64,000 nt of DNA, from positions 30,806-94,805 of the forward strand of contig NZ_FOSW01000019.1 in assembly GCF_900114385.1 (NCBI RefSeq). The letters run 5' to 3'. Below, in pieces: positions 8,512-18,378 of the stretch. The DNA is from Geodermatophilus ruber. GTDB taxonomy: Bacteria; Actinomycetota; Actinomycetes; Mycobacteriales; Geodermatophilaceae. Below the pieces are notes generated by a model that saw only the letters and a list, made by a program, of their open reading frames with translations, made no database searches and was not told the origin of the DNA. The stretch's first letter is position 1. Every line of letters begins with the position of its first letter. The position numbers were made by a program, and so were the translations under genes.

Positions 8512-11500
8512 GTGAGTGACGTCCGGCGGTCGTGGTGTGGCGCGCTCCGGGCCCTGCACGTCCGGCTGCTGGTGCTGCCGGTCCTGCTCGCCCTGCTGGT
8601 GGCCGTCGGCGCCATGCTCGGCTCGGCGGCCTTCGTCGGACTGCTCGGCCTGAGTCCGTCGCTCCGGCAGAGCGGCAGCGCCTGGCTCGGGCTGGGACTG
8701 CCGGCACTGGCCTCCACCGCGCTCGTGCTGGGCGGGCTGTCGGGTCTGGTGCTCGGCGCGGGCGTCGTCCACGCGGCGCCGTCCGGATTGCTGCGTGCGC
8801 TGGTGCGCACCGTCCGCCGCGCACCGGTCCTCCTGCTGACGGTTGCCGCCGCGGGCGCCGGAGTGCTCGCGCTCGTGCTGCTGGCGCCGGTGCTGGTCGT
8901 CGTGGCGCTCCTGGCCACGGCGCTGCCGCGGCGCGGTCCGCTGGTCAGGCTGCCGCGCCGGCGCACCACCGCGCTGCTCGCCCTCCCGTTCGCGCCTGCG
9001 GTCATGCTGGCCCTGCGCTGGTCCCGGGCGCTGCTCGAAGCGCTGGGGAAGGGGGGACCGAGGTCCGCCCTGCGCCGCTCGTCGGCGGCCGTGACCGCCG
9101 AGCCCCGGACCGCGGCCGCCCGCCTCGTCGCCGCGGTCGTCGCCGCCGTCGCCGGCGGATGGCTCCTGTCCGAGACGGCATCCGCCGTGGTCGACGCCGC
9201 CGGTGGCACCGCCGGGGCCGTGGCGCTCGCGGACGTGCTCGGTGTCGCCGTCGCGCTCGTCGCCGGCCTCCTCCTGCTCGGAACGATTCCCGCTGACGAC
9301 GCGGCCGGGCCGTCCCACCCGGGTTCGCGGCGCCCCTGGCGGCCGCGGCCCGCGGTGGCCGGTGTCGTCGTGCTCGCCGTCGCCGCGAGCGTCGTGCTGC
9401 CCATCGGCGGCACGCCTCGGGCGTCCGCCGCCGAGCCGGTCGCCGTCGTCGACAGCGCCGCGGACGACCTGCCCGTCGATGGCAGCTGCCCCACCGGCGC
9501 GTGCACGCTGCGCCGGGCCGTGGCCGTGGCCGAGGCCGCCCGGGGCGGAGCCGTGCGCTTCGATCGCGACCTGACGATCGAGCTGGCCAAGCCGGTCGTC
9601 GCCTCCGTGCCGCTCGTGCTCGACGCCCGCGGCCACGAGGTCGTCCTGCAGGGCGCGGGCGGTCGGCTGCTCGAGCTCGGCGGGCAGGGCGAGGACCCCT
9701 GGCAGCTCATCGGCCTGGTCCTGCGCGGCGGCCGTGCCCCCACCGGGGCCGGCGGCGGCGCTGTGCTGGCCTCTCGTCCCGGAGTCGTCGTCGACAGCAC
9801 GTTCATCGGCAACCGGGCCGACGGCCCGGGTGGCGCCGTCCTGAGCGAGTCAAAGCTCGTCGCCGTCGGCACGACCTTCTCGGCCGACGCCTCCGGCAGC
9901 GGCGCGGCACACGTGCAGGCGCTGTCCCTCGACGTTCTGCTCAGCACGGCCGTCGACGGCCGCGGTACCACCGCCTTCGAGTCCATCGACGGCATGGGGG
10001 CCGTGCAGTACTCGATCGTCGCCCCGGCGACCGGCAGCGCCTACGAGGGCGTCAGCAATGCCGCCTTCGCCCTGCGGACCGTCGAGGGCAGTGCGGGCAA
10101 TCCCAACGTGGTGGTCGAGCGCGAGGACCTCGGGCTCACCGCACTGGGCGACCACGGCGGCACCGTCCCGACCTACGCCCTGCTGCCGACCAGCGACGCG
10201 ATCGACTTCAACCGGGACGAGCGCCCCTGGCTGGAATTCCCGGTCCAGGACGCCCGCGGTGCTGTCCGGGTCATGGGGGCCCGCATCGACCCGGGCGCGG
10301 TGGAGTTCGACCCGGGGACGGCCACGACACTGACGGTCGGCGGGGTGGACGCGGACTCCTGGTCCTCATCGGCCGGCGCGCCGGTGGCGGTCGGGGTGGC
10401 GGTGCGGACGACGACCGACGGGTACGCCGCCGACGGCAAGGTCGCCCTCCAGGTGCTCGGCTCCCAGGGTGTCGTTGCCTCGACGGACCAGCAGCTGACC
10501 GACGGGAACGCGACGTGGCAGCCCGACCTGCCCGAGGGCACGTACACGCTGAACGCGTTCTATGAGCCCTCGGGCGATCTGATGTCCAGCCAGGACACCG
10601 GCACGCTGGTCGTCGGCCGCGCGCCCGACCGCCTCCTCGTCAGCGTGCCGGAGACGGTCGACACCGGGGTGCCCTACGACGTGACCGTGTCGCTGGCGGA
10701 CTCGGGCGCCGCGCTCACCGGCCCCGTCACTGCGCGTGACGGCTCCAGCACGGCGACCGCCGATTTCGCCGGGAAGGCATCCGTCGTGCTGCAGCTCCGG
10801 GCGGACACGCCGGGCCCGCGCACCGTCGAGGTGAGCTGGGCCGGTGACGCCGTCCACCCGGCCGGCGGCTCCGGCAGCGCCTCGACGACGGCCTTCGACC
10901 CGAGCAGGCTGGAGCTCACCCGCGAGGGCGACCAGCTGCGCGTGCGCGTCGTGGTCGGCGGCAGCGGCGCCTCGCCCGTGGGCACGCTCACCTCCAGCGC
11001 CGGGCGGACCCTGCCGGTCGGGCCCGACGGCACGGTCGTCCACCCGCTCGGCGCCGACGTCGACGCCGGCGCGCAGCGGCTCGTTCTCGAGTACTCCGGG
11101 AACGCGTCCGTGCGCGCCGCCTCGTCCTACTACGACTACGTCGTCGGGTCCACGGAGCCCGTGCTCGAGGCCGCGACGACCGGCCAGGGCGGGACGGCGT
11201 ACGGCGCGCCGGTCGCGGTCAGCGGCACGGTGCGCTCGTCCGCCGGCGTGCCGCTGGGCGGCACCGTGCGCGTCACCGGACCAGGTGCGGACGCCACTGT
11301 CGTCGTGGCTCCCGACGGCGGGTGGACGGTCCCGGTCAGTGGACCGCTGCACGTCGGAGAACACCGGTACGCCGTGGGCTTCGAGCCGGCCGAGGCCGGC
11401 CGCGTCTCCCGTGCGTCGATGACGATCCGGCACGTCGTCGACAAGGCGCCGGTCACCCTCGCCGTGTCCGTGCCCGCACGCATCGAGCACGGCGCGCCCC

Positions 11501-14500
11501 TGCAGGTCGGCCTGGCGCTCGGCGACACCCCGGCCGGCTCGTGGACCGCCGAGGCCGTCGTCGTGGTGGACGGCGTCGATCACCGGACGGTGCTCATCGG
11601 CTCGGACGGCACCGCGACCGCCAGCCTGACCGACCTGGACGTGGGCCGGCACACCGTCACGGCGCGGTTGGTCAGTCCCGTGCTGGCCGCCGCGACCGTC
11701 GCCGATCAGGCCGTGGAGGTCACGCCGGCGGCGACCACCCTGAGCGTCACGTCCTTCGGGCCGACCACCGGGGTGGTGCCCGGACAGCGGCTGTCGCTGC
11801 AGGCGCAGGTCGTGTCCGCGACGGGCGACGCGGTCGCGGGTGCGGTGCAGGTCGTCGACGACGGGGTGGTCGTGGCCACCTCTGCGCTGGCCGGTGGTGT
11901 GGCCTCCCTCGAGTTCCCCGCGGGCGCGCCCGGCCTCCGGCAGCTGCAGGTCCGCTACCTCGGCGACCGGCTGCATCTGCCGTCGGCCGGCGCGGCTCAG
12001 GTGCGTGTCCTCACGCCGGCCTCGGTGCAGGTCACCGACGCGCGGACGCCGTACGGCCAGGACGTCGACGTCAGGGTCACCGTGGCCGGCGATGTGCCGG
12101 GCGGGCTGGTGGAGCTCGCCGCGTCGGGCCCGGCGCTCGCGGTGCCGCGTCCGCTCGGCTCGGCACCGCTCGTGGACGGCGTCGCCGTCGTCCGGGTGTC
12201 GCAGGCGTGGTCGCTGCCGGTGGGGGACTACGTCCTCACGGCGACCTACACCGGTGACGCGGGCAACGCGCGCAGCACCGCCACGGGGACGCTGGTCGTC
12301 GAGCCGGCCGCGTCGACGGTCGAGCTGGCCGCCGAGCCCTCGCCCGTCGAGGGCCCGGTGCGGGTCCGGGTCGCGGTCCGTGCGCCGCTGCCGATCGGCG
12401 GCACCGCATCGTGGCGCCTGATCCGTTCGGAGAGCACGCCGGGGACCGCGTACGCCAGCGGTACCGCGACGCTGGGGCCGGGCGGCGTCGCCTACCTCGC
12501 CCTCGCCCTGGCGCCGGGCCGCAGCGAGCTCGAGGTCACCTGGTCGGGTCAGGCCGACGTGGCCGGCAGCACGGCGTCGCTCGTGCTCGAGGCCGGCCGC
12601 CTGCCCGTTTCCCTGTCCGCACCGGCGACCTCGGCGTACGGGGAAGGCGTCCGGCTCGTGGCGTCGGTGCCGACGCAGCCGTTCGGCTACCCGCCCGGCG
12701 CGACCGTCGGCTTCTCCGTCGACGGCGCTCTCGCGGCCACCGTCCCCCTCGGTGCCGACGGACGCGCTGTCGCGACGCTGCTCACCGACCTCGAGCCCGG
12801 GGTGCACACGCTCACCGCCGTCTACGACGACGGCCCGGGTGCGGCGCCGCGCACATCGGCGCCGGTCCTTCTCACGGTGCTGCCGGCCGAGAGCAGTCCC
12901 GTCGTGGCCTCGACGGGCCCGCAGACCAGCGCCGGGAACTCCGCCTTCTCCGTCCGCGCGGCGGTCCCGGGCACCGCCACGTGCACCGGGACGGGTGTCG
13001 CCACGCCGGCCGTCCTGCGGACCGGCCCGGACGGGGCCCAGGGCGTCCTGCGCTGGCTGCGCCCCGGCGGTGCGCTGATCGCCTGCGCCTTCGTCCCGGA
13101 CGACACGACGCGCTACCGCGGCGCGACCGACACCCTCTACGTCGACGTCGCTCGCGCCCAGCCGGTGCTGCGCGCAGTCACGACCCAGGCCTCCACAGGT
13201 CTGCGCACCACCTTCGCCTTCACGGCGGAGCCCGCCGCGGACAACGCCGGAAATCCGCTGGACCTGCCGATCGTCGTCCGCGGCGCGGACGGTCGTGAGC
13301 TGTGCCGCACCCATGTCTCCACCGGCCGGTGCGAGCTCGACATCGCCTCCGCCCCACCGGGCGACCTGCGGCTGACCCTGCAGGCCGACGGGACCCCGTG
13401 GTTCGCCGACGCCGCCGAGGAGGTCGTGCTGCGCCTGCTGCCCGGCGAACGGCCGCTCCAGGTCGCGCTGCGCCCCGTCGGCGGCTCGGCCGTCAGCGGG
13501 GGCGCCGTCCTCGTCGAGATCGGTGTCGCGCAGGCGGCCCGCAACCAGCTGGGCAGACTCGCCGTCACCCTCACCGATGCGTCGGGACGATCCCGCGAGG
13601 TCTGCGCCGGGCAGTGGGCGGACCTGCCGGGCTCGGACACGCTCGGTGGGGGCCAGGTCGCCCGCTGCACGCTCGTGCCCGGCGAAGGCGGGCCCGACCG
13701 CCTCGCGGCCGAGTCCGGCCGGCTCGCGGTCGCCGTCACCCGCAGCGGCGGTGCCTTCACCGACGCCGTGGCCGCTGTGCCGCTCGACGTCACCGGGTGC
13801 GTCCCGATCCCTGAGGACCCGGCCGACCGCCGGTGGTTCCTGTTCGTCACCGGCACGCGGTGCGGCGGCCCCGACCACGGCACACCGCCGGGTGTGGTGC
13901 TCGGCTCGACGGTCGAGCTGCAGGTCGGGCTCGGCGTCGTCGACGGCGTGCGCCAGGGGCTGCTCGGCTGGACCGACGGCGCCGCGGCCGAGCGCACGCG
14001 CAGCCTGGTCGTCCAGGCGACCGGACTGCCCCGGCCGGTGGTGGACGTTCTCTGCGGCACCGTGGAGGTCGTCGTCGACGGCCCCTTCGAGGTGGACGTG
14101 ACGTCGAGCGCGAACGCGTCGTGCGCCGCCGCCCCGCAGCGCACACCGCTGCCGGCCGGCGGCGGCCACCGGCTGGTGGTGCAGCGCCCGCTCTACGAGT
14201 TCGTCACCGTGGCCGTGCGGGGCCCGGGCGCCGATCGCGCGGAGGTGGAAGCGATCGGCCTGGCCCCCAGCTCGCGGTACTTCCTGAGCGACCGGCTGGT
14301 CCTGCGGGCCGCCAGCTCCCGGTGCTCGCACCCGGAGGTCACGGTCACGGGACTGACGGACACTGCCCGGGCCGGACTGGCCGACGATCGGCTGTCGGTC
14401 CGGAACCTGACCGAGCCGGACTGCACGGACATCCTCGGCAAGCCCGGCTTCCGCCCTGGCTCGGTGCTGCGCTTCGCCGCGCCCGATGGGCCCTACGCGC

Positions 14501-16281
14501 TCGGCTTCCGCTCGGTCGGGGGCTTTCCCACGCACCGCGCCGTACGCCTCGCAGAGGATCCGGCGCGCCGGCTGTCCTACACCGTCGGGGAGCTCGGCCT
14601 CCCCATCGAGGTCCTGCTCGCGGACTGTCGCCGGGTCGAGCTGACGGTGCGGGCGTTCCGCCCCACCGACGTCCTCGGACGGACCCCGTCCGTGCCCCGG
14701 GTCGACATCAGGAGCGATTACGCGCGGGACACCGCCTGCGGGCTGCTCGGTCCGGAATGGTTCGAACGCGGCAGCACCGTCCAGGGCACCGTCCCGCTGG
14801 AGGGCTTCAGCGCCGTGCTGTGGCCGTACGGTCGCGTGCCCGCCTCGGCGCGGTTCGGCCAAGTCGTGGAGGTGGTCGCCGACGACCTCGAGCCCGCCGT
14901 CGAGGGCGTGCTCGTGCCCGCGGGCTGCTACCGGCTGCCGCAGGCGGTGGCCCACGAGCCCGGCCTGGGGGAGTTGCGCGTCGGGCTCATCACCCCTCAA
15001 GGGCTGTGCCCGAGTGGCTGGGCGCCGTTCAACGACAACGGGGTGGACCCGGCCGTGACGCCGACGCTGGCCGTCTCGTCCACCGCGCCGGCGGACTGGC
15101 TCGTCGGCTGGACGGTCGCACACCCGTCCGACGCTCGCGGCACCTTCGCCGCGAGCGGGCACGAGGCCGCGCTCACGTGGGCGAACAGGGACGTCCAGCC
15201 GGTGGCGCACCGCTGCTACGCCGTCGATCTCGTCGTCGCGATCGAGGACTCCGACGGCACTGTGGAAACCGTCCGCGGTCCGGCGGCCGACGCGTACTTC
15301 CGCGACCCCGCACACCGGGAGTGCGCGTACAGCAGCGCGCTGTACGACTCGACGCAGCCCCTGCTGTGGGCGCCGAGGTCCGGCGGCTACCTGAGCTTCG
15401 CGCGCTGGGAGCTCAAGGGTGGCGGGACCGACGTGGAGGGCAACGGCCTGCGGGTCGTCCCCGGCGGCACGACGTCGACGGTGCCGCAGGTCGTCGCTGT
15501 CTTCGACCGCGTCTGCCACACGCTGACCGTCAACGGCGACACCCCCATCTACGTGAACCCGGCGCCGAACTGCGGTCACGACGACGCCGGCATGCCGCGC
15601 TACCGCCCGAACACCGCGGTGATGCTGTCCGCGCCGGAGCGCGACGGCCACACCAGGGTCGGCTGGGAGATCAACGGCAAGCAGACCTGGGAAACCGGCG
15701 ACATCACGATCTCGATGGACAGCCCGCAGACGGCGATCTACCACTACCAGGAGCGGTCCGAGGGCTTCATGGAGACGGTCCTCGGCGTCCTGGAGGAGGT
15801 CGCGGTCCGAGCCGTGGGCGCGGTGGCCGCCGTGGTCACCGGCTACGTCAACTACAAGGTGCTGGGCAAGCTCCGGCTCGCCATCACCGCGCTGCAGTAC
15901 GTCAACGAGGGCCTTGGCCACCTCGGCGTCGACGCCGGCCCCTGGGAGGACTACCTCCGCTACGCCCAGGAGACCATCGACTACGGCATGGCGGGGCTCG
16001 AGTGCCTCATGGACACCTCCGACTCCTCCGGCACCGTGCGGTCCCTGCGCGACGTCGCCGTGGCGGGGGTCAACGCCGCCGACGCTGCGTCGGCGGCGTA
16101 CGGCGGAGGGGACCGGTTCGTCGCCGGAGTCAGGCTGGGTGGCGCCGGTTACGGGATCGGCAGCGGAGGTGTCACCATCGGTGGGCAGGCCGGGTCGGTG
16201 GGGTCCGAGCGCGAGAGCTTCGGCGACGGCTCGGAGCTCACCGCCTGCATCGGTGGCCGCGCGCCGAGCTACATGAAATGA
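8512..16281 (+). CDS. Giant membrane-anchored surface protein: CSLREA-like, Ig-like and Cys-rich repeats
   Basis: A 2,589-residue protein of unknown function. The GTG at 8512 has a GGGGG site seven bases upstream; TTG at 8494 would add six residues. Residues ~19-300 hold about seven hydrophobic segments, the last followed by RASAAEP, like a signal-peptidase site. Residues ~307-600 resemble CSLREA/'choice-of-anchor' beta-helix surface proteins (DGSCPTGACTLRRAV near the start, GARIDPGAVEFDP at the end). About twelve Ig-like repeats of ~95 residues follow to ~1650. Then come Cys-containing modules to ~2420 resembling divergent InlB B-repeats (a C-TLTV start and an RVGWEI core). The last ~170 residues contain a hydrophobic helix and a Gly-rich end, unlike anything I recognise. 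It is alone in its strand block and sits between DUF2469 and yraN, where relatives have no such gene. Confidence 0.85.
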   Translation: MSDVRRSWCGALRALHVRLLVLPVLLALLVAVGAMLGSAAFVGLLGLSPSLRQSGSAWLGLGLPALASTALVLGGLSGLVLGAGVVHAAPSGLLRALVRTVRRAPVLLLTVAAAGAGVLALVLLAPVLVVVALLATALPRRGPLVRLPRRRTTALLALPFAPAVMLALRWSRALLEALGKGGPRSALRRSSAAVTAEPRTAAARLVAAVVAAVAGGWLLSETASAVVDAAGGTAGAVALADVLGVAVALVAGLLLLGTIPADDAAGPSHPGSRRPWRPRPAVAGVVVLAVAASVVLPIGGTPRASAAEPVAVVDSAADDLPVDGSCPTGACTLRRAVAVAEAARGGAVRFDRDLTIELAKPVVASVPLVLDARGHEVVLQGAGGRLLELGGQGEDPWQLIGLVLRGGRAPTGAGGGAVLASRPGVVVDSTFIGNRADGPGGAVLSESKLVAVGTTFSADASGSGAAHVQALSLDVLLSTAVDGRGTTAFESIDGMGAVQYSIVAPATGSAYEGVSNAAFALRTVEGSAGNPNVVVEREDLGLTALGDHGGTVPTYALLPTSDAIDFNRDERPWLEFPVQDARGAVRVMGARIDPGAVEFDPGTATTLTVGGVDADSWSSSAGAPVAVGVAVRTTTDGYAADGKVALQVLGSQGVVASTDQQLTDGNATWQPDLPEGTYTLNAFYEPSGDLMSSQDTGTLVVGRAPDRLLVSVPETVDTGVPYDVTVSLADSGAALTGPVTARDGSSTATADFAGKASVVLQLRADTPGPRTVEVSWAGDAVHPAGGSGSASTTAFDPSRLELTREGDQLRVRVVVGGSGASPVGTLTSSAGRTLPVGPDGTVVHPLGADVDAGAQRLVLEYSGNASVRAASSYYDYVVGSTEPVLEAATTGQGGTAYGAPVAVSGTVRSSAGVPLGGTVRVTGPGADATVVVAPDGGWTVPVSGPLHVGEHRYAVGFEPAEAGRVSRASMTIRHVVDKAPVTLAVSVPARIEHGAPLQVGLALGDTPAGSWTAEAVVVVDGVDHRTVLIGSDGTATASLTDLDVGRHTVTARLVSPVLAAATVADQAVEVTPAATTLSVTSFGPTTGVVPGQRLSLQAQVVSATGDAVAGAVQVVDDGVVVATSALAGGVASLEFPAGAPGLRQLQVRYLGDRLHLPSAGAAQVRVLTPASVQVTDARTPYGQDVDVRVTVAGDVPGGLVELAASGPALAVPRPLGSAPLVDGVAVVRVSQAWSLPVGDYVLTATYTGDAGNARSTATGTLVVEPAASTVELAAEPSPVEGPVRVRVAVRAPLPIGGTASWRLIRSESTPGTAYASGTATLGPGGVAYLALALAPGRSELEVTWSGQADVAGSTASLVLEAGRLPVSLSAPATSAYGEGVRLVASVPTQPFGYPPGATVGFSVDGALAATVPLGADGRAVATLLTDLEPGVHTLTAVYDDGPGAAPRTSAPVLLTVLPAESSPVVASTGPQTSAGNSAFSVRAAVPGTATCTGTGVATPAVLRTGPDGAQGVLRWLRPGGALIACAFVPDDTTRYRGATDTLYVDVARAQPVLRAVTTQASTGLRTTFAFTAEPAADNAGNPLDLPIVVRGADGRELCRTHVSTGRCELDIASAPPGDLRLTLQADGTPWFADAAEEVVLRLLPGERPLQVALRPVGGSAVSGGAVLVEIGVAQAARNQLGRLAVTLTDASGRSREVCAGQWADLPGSDTLGGGQVARCTLVPGEGGPDRLAAESGRLAVAVTRSGGAFTDAVAAVPLDVTGCVPIPEDPADRRWFLFVTGTRCGGPDHGTPPGVVLGSTVELQVGLGVVDGVRQGLLGWTDGAAAERTRSLVVQATGLPRPVVDVLCGTVEVVVDGPFEVDVTSSANASCAAAPQRTPLPAGGGHRLVVQRPLYEFVTVAVRGPGADRAEVEAIGLAPSSRYFLSDRLVLRAASSRCSHPEVTVTGLTDTARAGLADDRLSVRNLTEPDCTDILGKPGFRPGSVLRFAAPDGPYALGFRSVGGFPTHRAVRLAEDPARRLSYTVGELGLPIEVLLADCRRVELTVRAFRPTDVLGRTPSVPRVDIRSDYARDTACGLLGPEWFERGSTVQGTVPLEGFSAVLWPYGRVPASARFGQVVEVVADDLEPAVEGVLVPAGCYRLPQAVAHEPGLGELRVGLITPQGLCPSGWAPFNDNGVDPAVTPTLAVSSTAPADWLVGWTVAHPSDARGTFAASGHEAALTWANRDVQPVAHRCYAVDLVVAIEDSDGTVETVRGPAADAYFRDPAHRECAYSSALYDSTQPLLWAPRSGGYLSFARWELKGGGTDVEGNGLRVVPGGTTSTVPQVVAVFDRVCHTLTVNGDTPIYVNPAPNCGHDDAGMPRYRPNTAVMLSAPERDGHTRVGWEINGKQTWETGDITISMDSPQTAIYHYQERSEGFMETVLGVLEEVAVRAVGAVAAVVTGYVNYKVLGKLRLAITALQYVNEGLGHLGVDAGPWEDYLRYAQETIDYGMAGLECLMDTSDSSGTVRSLRDVAVAGVNAADAASAAYGGGDRFVAGVRLGGAGYGIGSGGVTIGGQAGSVGSERESFGDGSELTACIGGRAPSYMK

Positions 16282-16321
16282 GTCGCGCGTCGAGGCCCGG
16301 CCCTCGTCGCAGGCGGGCATC

Positions 16322-16359
16322 CCCGTGACGGACGCTCGCTGAGGACATCCCGTCACGGG
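16322..16359 (+). terminator. Hairpin after the giant gene
   Basis: A 10-bp stem CCCGTGACGG/CCGTCACGGG with an 18-base loop begins 40 bases after the stop codon. It is a plausible terminator, although the loop is large. Confidence 0.45.
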
Positions 16360-16432
16360 TGTCGCAGTACATGCCGGACCGATGTCGCGCGCCATCCCGG
16401 ACGTTCGGGCGCAAGAAGGGTGGCCGTCCACA

Positions 16433-16466
16433 GGGCATCCGCCGGTCCACAGATCGGCGGATGCCC
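16433..16466 (+). promoter_or_regulatory. Perfect hairpin upstream of yraN
   Basis: An 11-bp perfect stem GGGCATCCGCC/GGCGGATGCCC encloses the loop GGTCCACAGATC. The corresponding stretch in the decayed left copy (near 8140-8170) keeps the CCACAGATC loop but has lost most of the stem. It may be a terminator or a leader structure. Confidence 0.45.
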
Positions 16467-16501
16467 TGGTTCCCGTCGCCGTGGGGCGGGACGGTCGTCC
16501 G

Positions 16502-16861
16502 GTGTCCACGACCACGGAACTCGGCGACCACGGCGAGCGCATCGCCGTCGCCTATCTGACCGACGTCGGCCTACGGGTGCTCGACCGCAACTGGCGCTGC
16601 CGGGAGGGCGAGCTCGACATCGTGGCCCGGGACGGCGACGCCCTGGTCTTCTGCGAGGTCAAGACCCGTCGCGGCGTCGGGTTCGGCCACCCGGTCGAGG
16701 CGGTCACCCACACCAAGCAGCGTCGCCTGCGCACGCTGGCGCAGCGGTGGCTCGCCGCCCACGACGAGCACGCCCCCGAGCTGCGGTTCGACGTGGTCGG
16801 AGTGCTCGTTCGGCCGTCCCGCCCGGCGCTGGTCACGCACCTGCGGGCGGCGTTCCTGTGA
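16502..16861 (+). CDS. yraN: YraN/UPF0102 family endonuclease-like protein
   Basis: A 119-residue protein with an endonuclease-like fold, of unproven role. GTG 16502 starts STTTELGDHGERIA; upstream in-frame starts would run through the hairpin and are not favoured. The nuclease-like core is GELDIVARDGDALVFCEVKTR, giving the D-(x)n-E-x-K pattern at about residues 39-58. Its stop overlaps the comM GTG start (GTGA). In other genomes it commonly precedes comM and dprA, as here. Confidence 0.93.
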   Translation: MSTTTELGDHGERIAVAYLTDVGLRVLDRNWRCREGELDIVARDGDALVFCEVKTRRGVGFGHPVEAVTHTKQRRLRTLAQRWLAAHDEHAPELRFDVVGVLVRPSRPALVTHLRAAFL

Positions 16862-18378
16862 CGCTCGCTCGCACCTGGTCGGTGGGCCTGGCCGGCGTGC
16901 AGGGGGCCATGGTGGAGGTCGAGGTCGACCTGGCCGCCGGTCTGCCCCAGGTGGTGCTGGTCGGCCTGCCCGACGCGGTGGTGCGCCAGTCGGTCGACCG
17001 GGTGCGCGCCGCCGTGGTGAACGCCGGAGCCACGTTCCCGCAGCGCCGGATCACCATCGGGCTGTCGCCTGCGTCGATGCCCAAGCAGGGGAGTGGCTTC
17101 GACCTCGCGCTGGCTGCCGCGATCCTCGCAGCGGTCGGGACGGTGCCCCGCCGGTCGGTCGACCGGCTCGTGCTCCTGGGTGAGTTGGGCCTCGACGGCT
17201 CGCTCCGCGGCATCCGCGGTGTCCTGCCGGCGGTCCTGGCCGTGGCGCGGGCGGGCTTCGCGCAGGTCGTCGTCCCTGCGGCCAACGCCGACGAGGCGGC
17301 GCTCGTCGAGGGTGTGGAGGTCCTGGCCGCCGGCACGCTGGGGGAGGTGGTCGGCCACCTCACGGGCAAGGCGCCCCTCGCGCGGCACGTCCGCGGGCCG
17401 TTGCCTCCGGCCCCTCCGGTGCCCGACCTCGGTGACGTCGTCGGGCAGGCGTCCGGACGGCGGGCCGTCGAGGTGGCCGCGGCCGGCGGCCACCACCTGT
17501 TCCTCACCGGCCCACCAGGGGCGGGAAAGACGATGCTGGCCGAGCGGCTGCCCGGGCTGCTGCCGCCGCTGGACGAGCAGGCGGCGCTGGAGGTGACCGC
17601 CATCCATTCCGTGGCCGGCACCCTGCCGCCCGAGGCGCCGCTGGTCACCCGGCCTACGTTCGAGTCACCGCACCACTCGGCCACGCTGGCGGCGCTCATC
17701 GGTGGCGGCTCCGGCCAGATCCGGCCGGGGGCTCTGTGCCGGGCCCACCGCGGCGTGCTCTTCATCGACGAGGCGCCGGAATTCCCCCGCGCGGTGCTCG
17801 ACACGCTCCGCCAGCCGCTGGAGCGCGGCCAGGTGACCATCCAGCGGGCCGCGGGCTCGGCGACCTTTCCGTGCCGGGCGCAGCTGGTGCTCGCCGCCAA
17901 CCCGTGCCCGTGCGCGAGCGCGGCCGGCGACACGGCCTGCACGTGCAGCCCGCTGGAGCGCCGGCGCTACCAGTCGAGGCTGTCGGGGCCGCTGCTGGAC
18001 CGCATCGACCTGCGGGTGAACCTCCCTGCAGTCACCCGGGCGGCGTGGCTGGACGGCATGGGCGCGCCGGAGCCCACCGCCGTCGTCGCCGGTCGGGTCC
18101 TGGCCGCCCGGGCCATCGCGGCGCAGCGGCTGGCCGGAACCGGGCTGTCGGTGAACAGCCAGGTGCCCGGCCGTCTCCTCCGCGAGCGCTGGCCGGTGCC
18201 CCGGGCCTCGCTGCAGCTGGCCGAGCGGGCCCTGGAGCGGGGGGTGCTGTCGGTGCGGGGGTTCGACCGGGTGCTGCGCGTGGCCTGGACCCTGGCCGAC
18301 CTCGCGGGGCGCACCGTTCCCGGCGACGACGAGGTGGCCGAGGCGCTCGGCATGCGTCTGCAGCGGGCCGCGGCATGA
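16858..18378 (+). CDS. comM: ComM-family Mg-chelatase-like AAA+ ATPase
   Basis: AAA+ helicase of the ComM/YifB type, linked in other bacteria to branch migration during natural transformation. The 506-residue product has an N-terminal Lon-like domain (LARTWSVGLAGVQGAMVEVE to about 170). The ATPase domain has Walker A GPPGAGKTML near residue 219 and Walker B-like VLFIDEAPEF. A cysteine cluster NPCPCASAAGDTACTC precedes RRRYQSRLSGPLLDRID. A C-terminal helical domain follows. It overlaps yraN (GTGA) and dprA (ATGA), so the three form an operon. Confidence 0.94.
   Translation: MTLARTWSVGLAGVQGAMVEVEVDLAAGLPQVVLVGLPDAVVRQSVDRVRAAVVNAGATFPQRRITIGLSPASMPKQGSGFDLALAAAILAAVGTVPRRSVDRLVLLGELGLDGSLRGIRGVLPAVLAVARAGFAQVVVPAANADEAALVEGVEVLAAGTLGEVVGHLTGKAPLARHVRGPLPPAPPVPDLGDVVGQASGRRAVEVAAAGGHHLFLTGPPGAGKTMLAERLPGLLPPLDEQAALEVTAIHSVAGTLPPEAPLVTRPTFESPHHSATLAALIGGGSGQIRPGALCRAHRGVLFIDEAPEFPRAVLDTLRQPLERGQVTIQRAAGSATFPCRAQLVLAANPCPCASAAGDTACTCSPLERRRYQSRLSGPLLDRIDLRVNLPAVTRAAWLDGMGAPEPTAVVAGRVLAARAIAAQRLAGTGLSVNSQVPGRLLRERWPVPRASLQLAERALERGVLSVRGFDRVLRVAWTLADLAGRTVPGDDEVAEALGMRLQRAAA

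Noticed and set aside
10366..16542. A 2,058-codon open frame on the minus strand opposite the giant gene
   Set aside because: It is a shadow caused by GC-rich third positions. The translation is Arg/Gly/Asp/His-rich with no domain, and the plus-strand frame has clear repeats and motifs.
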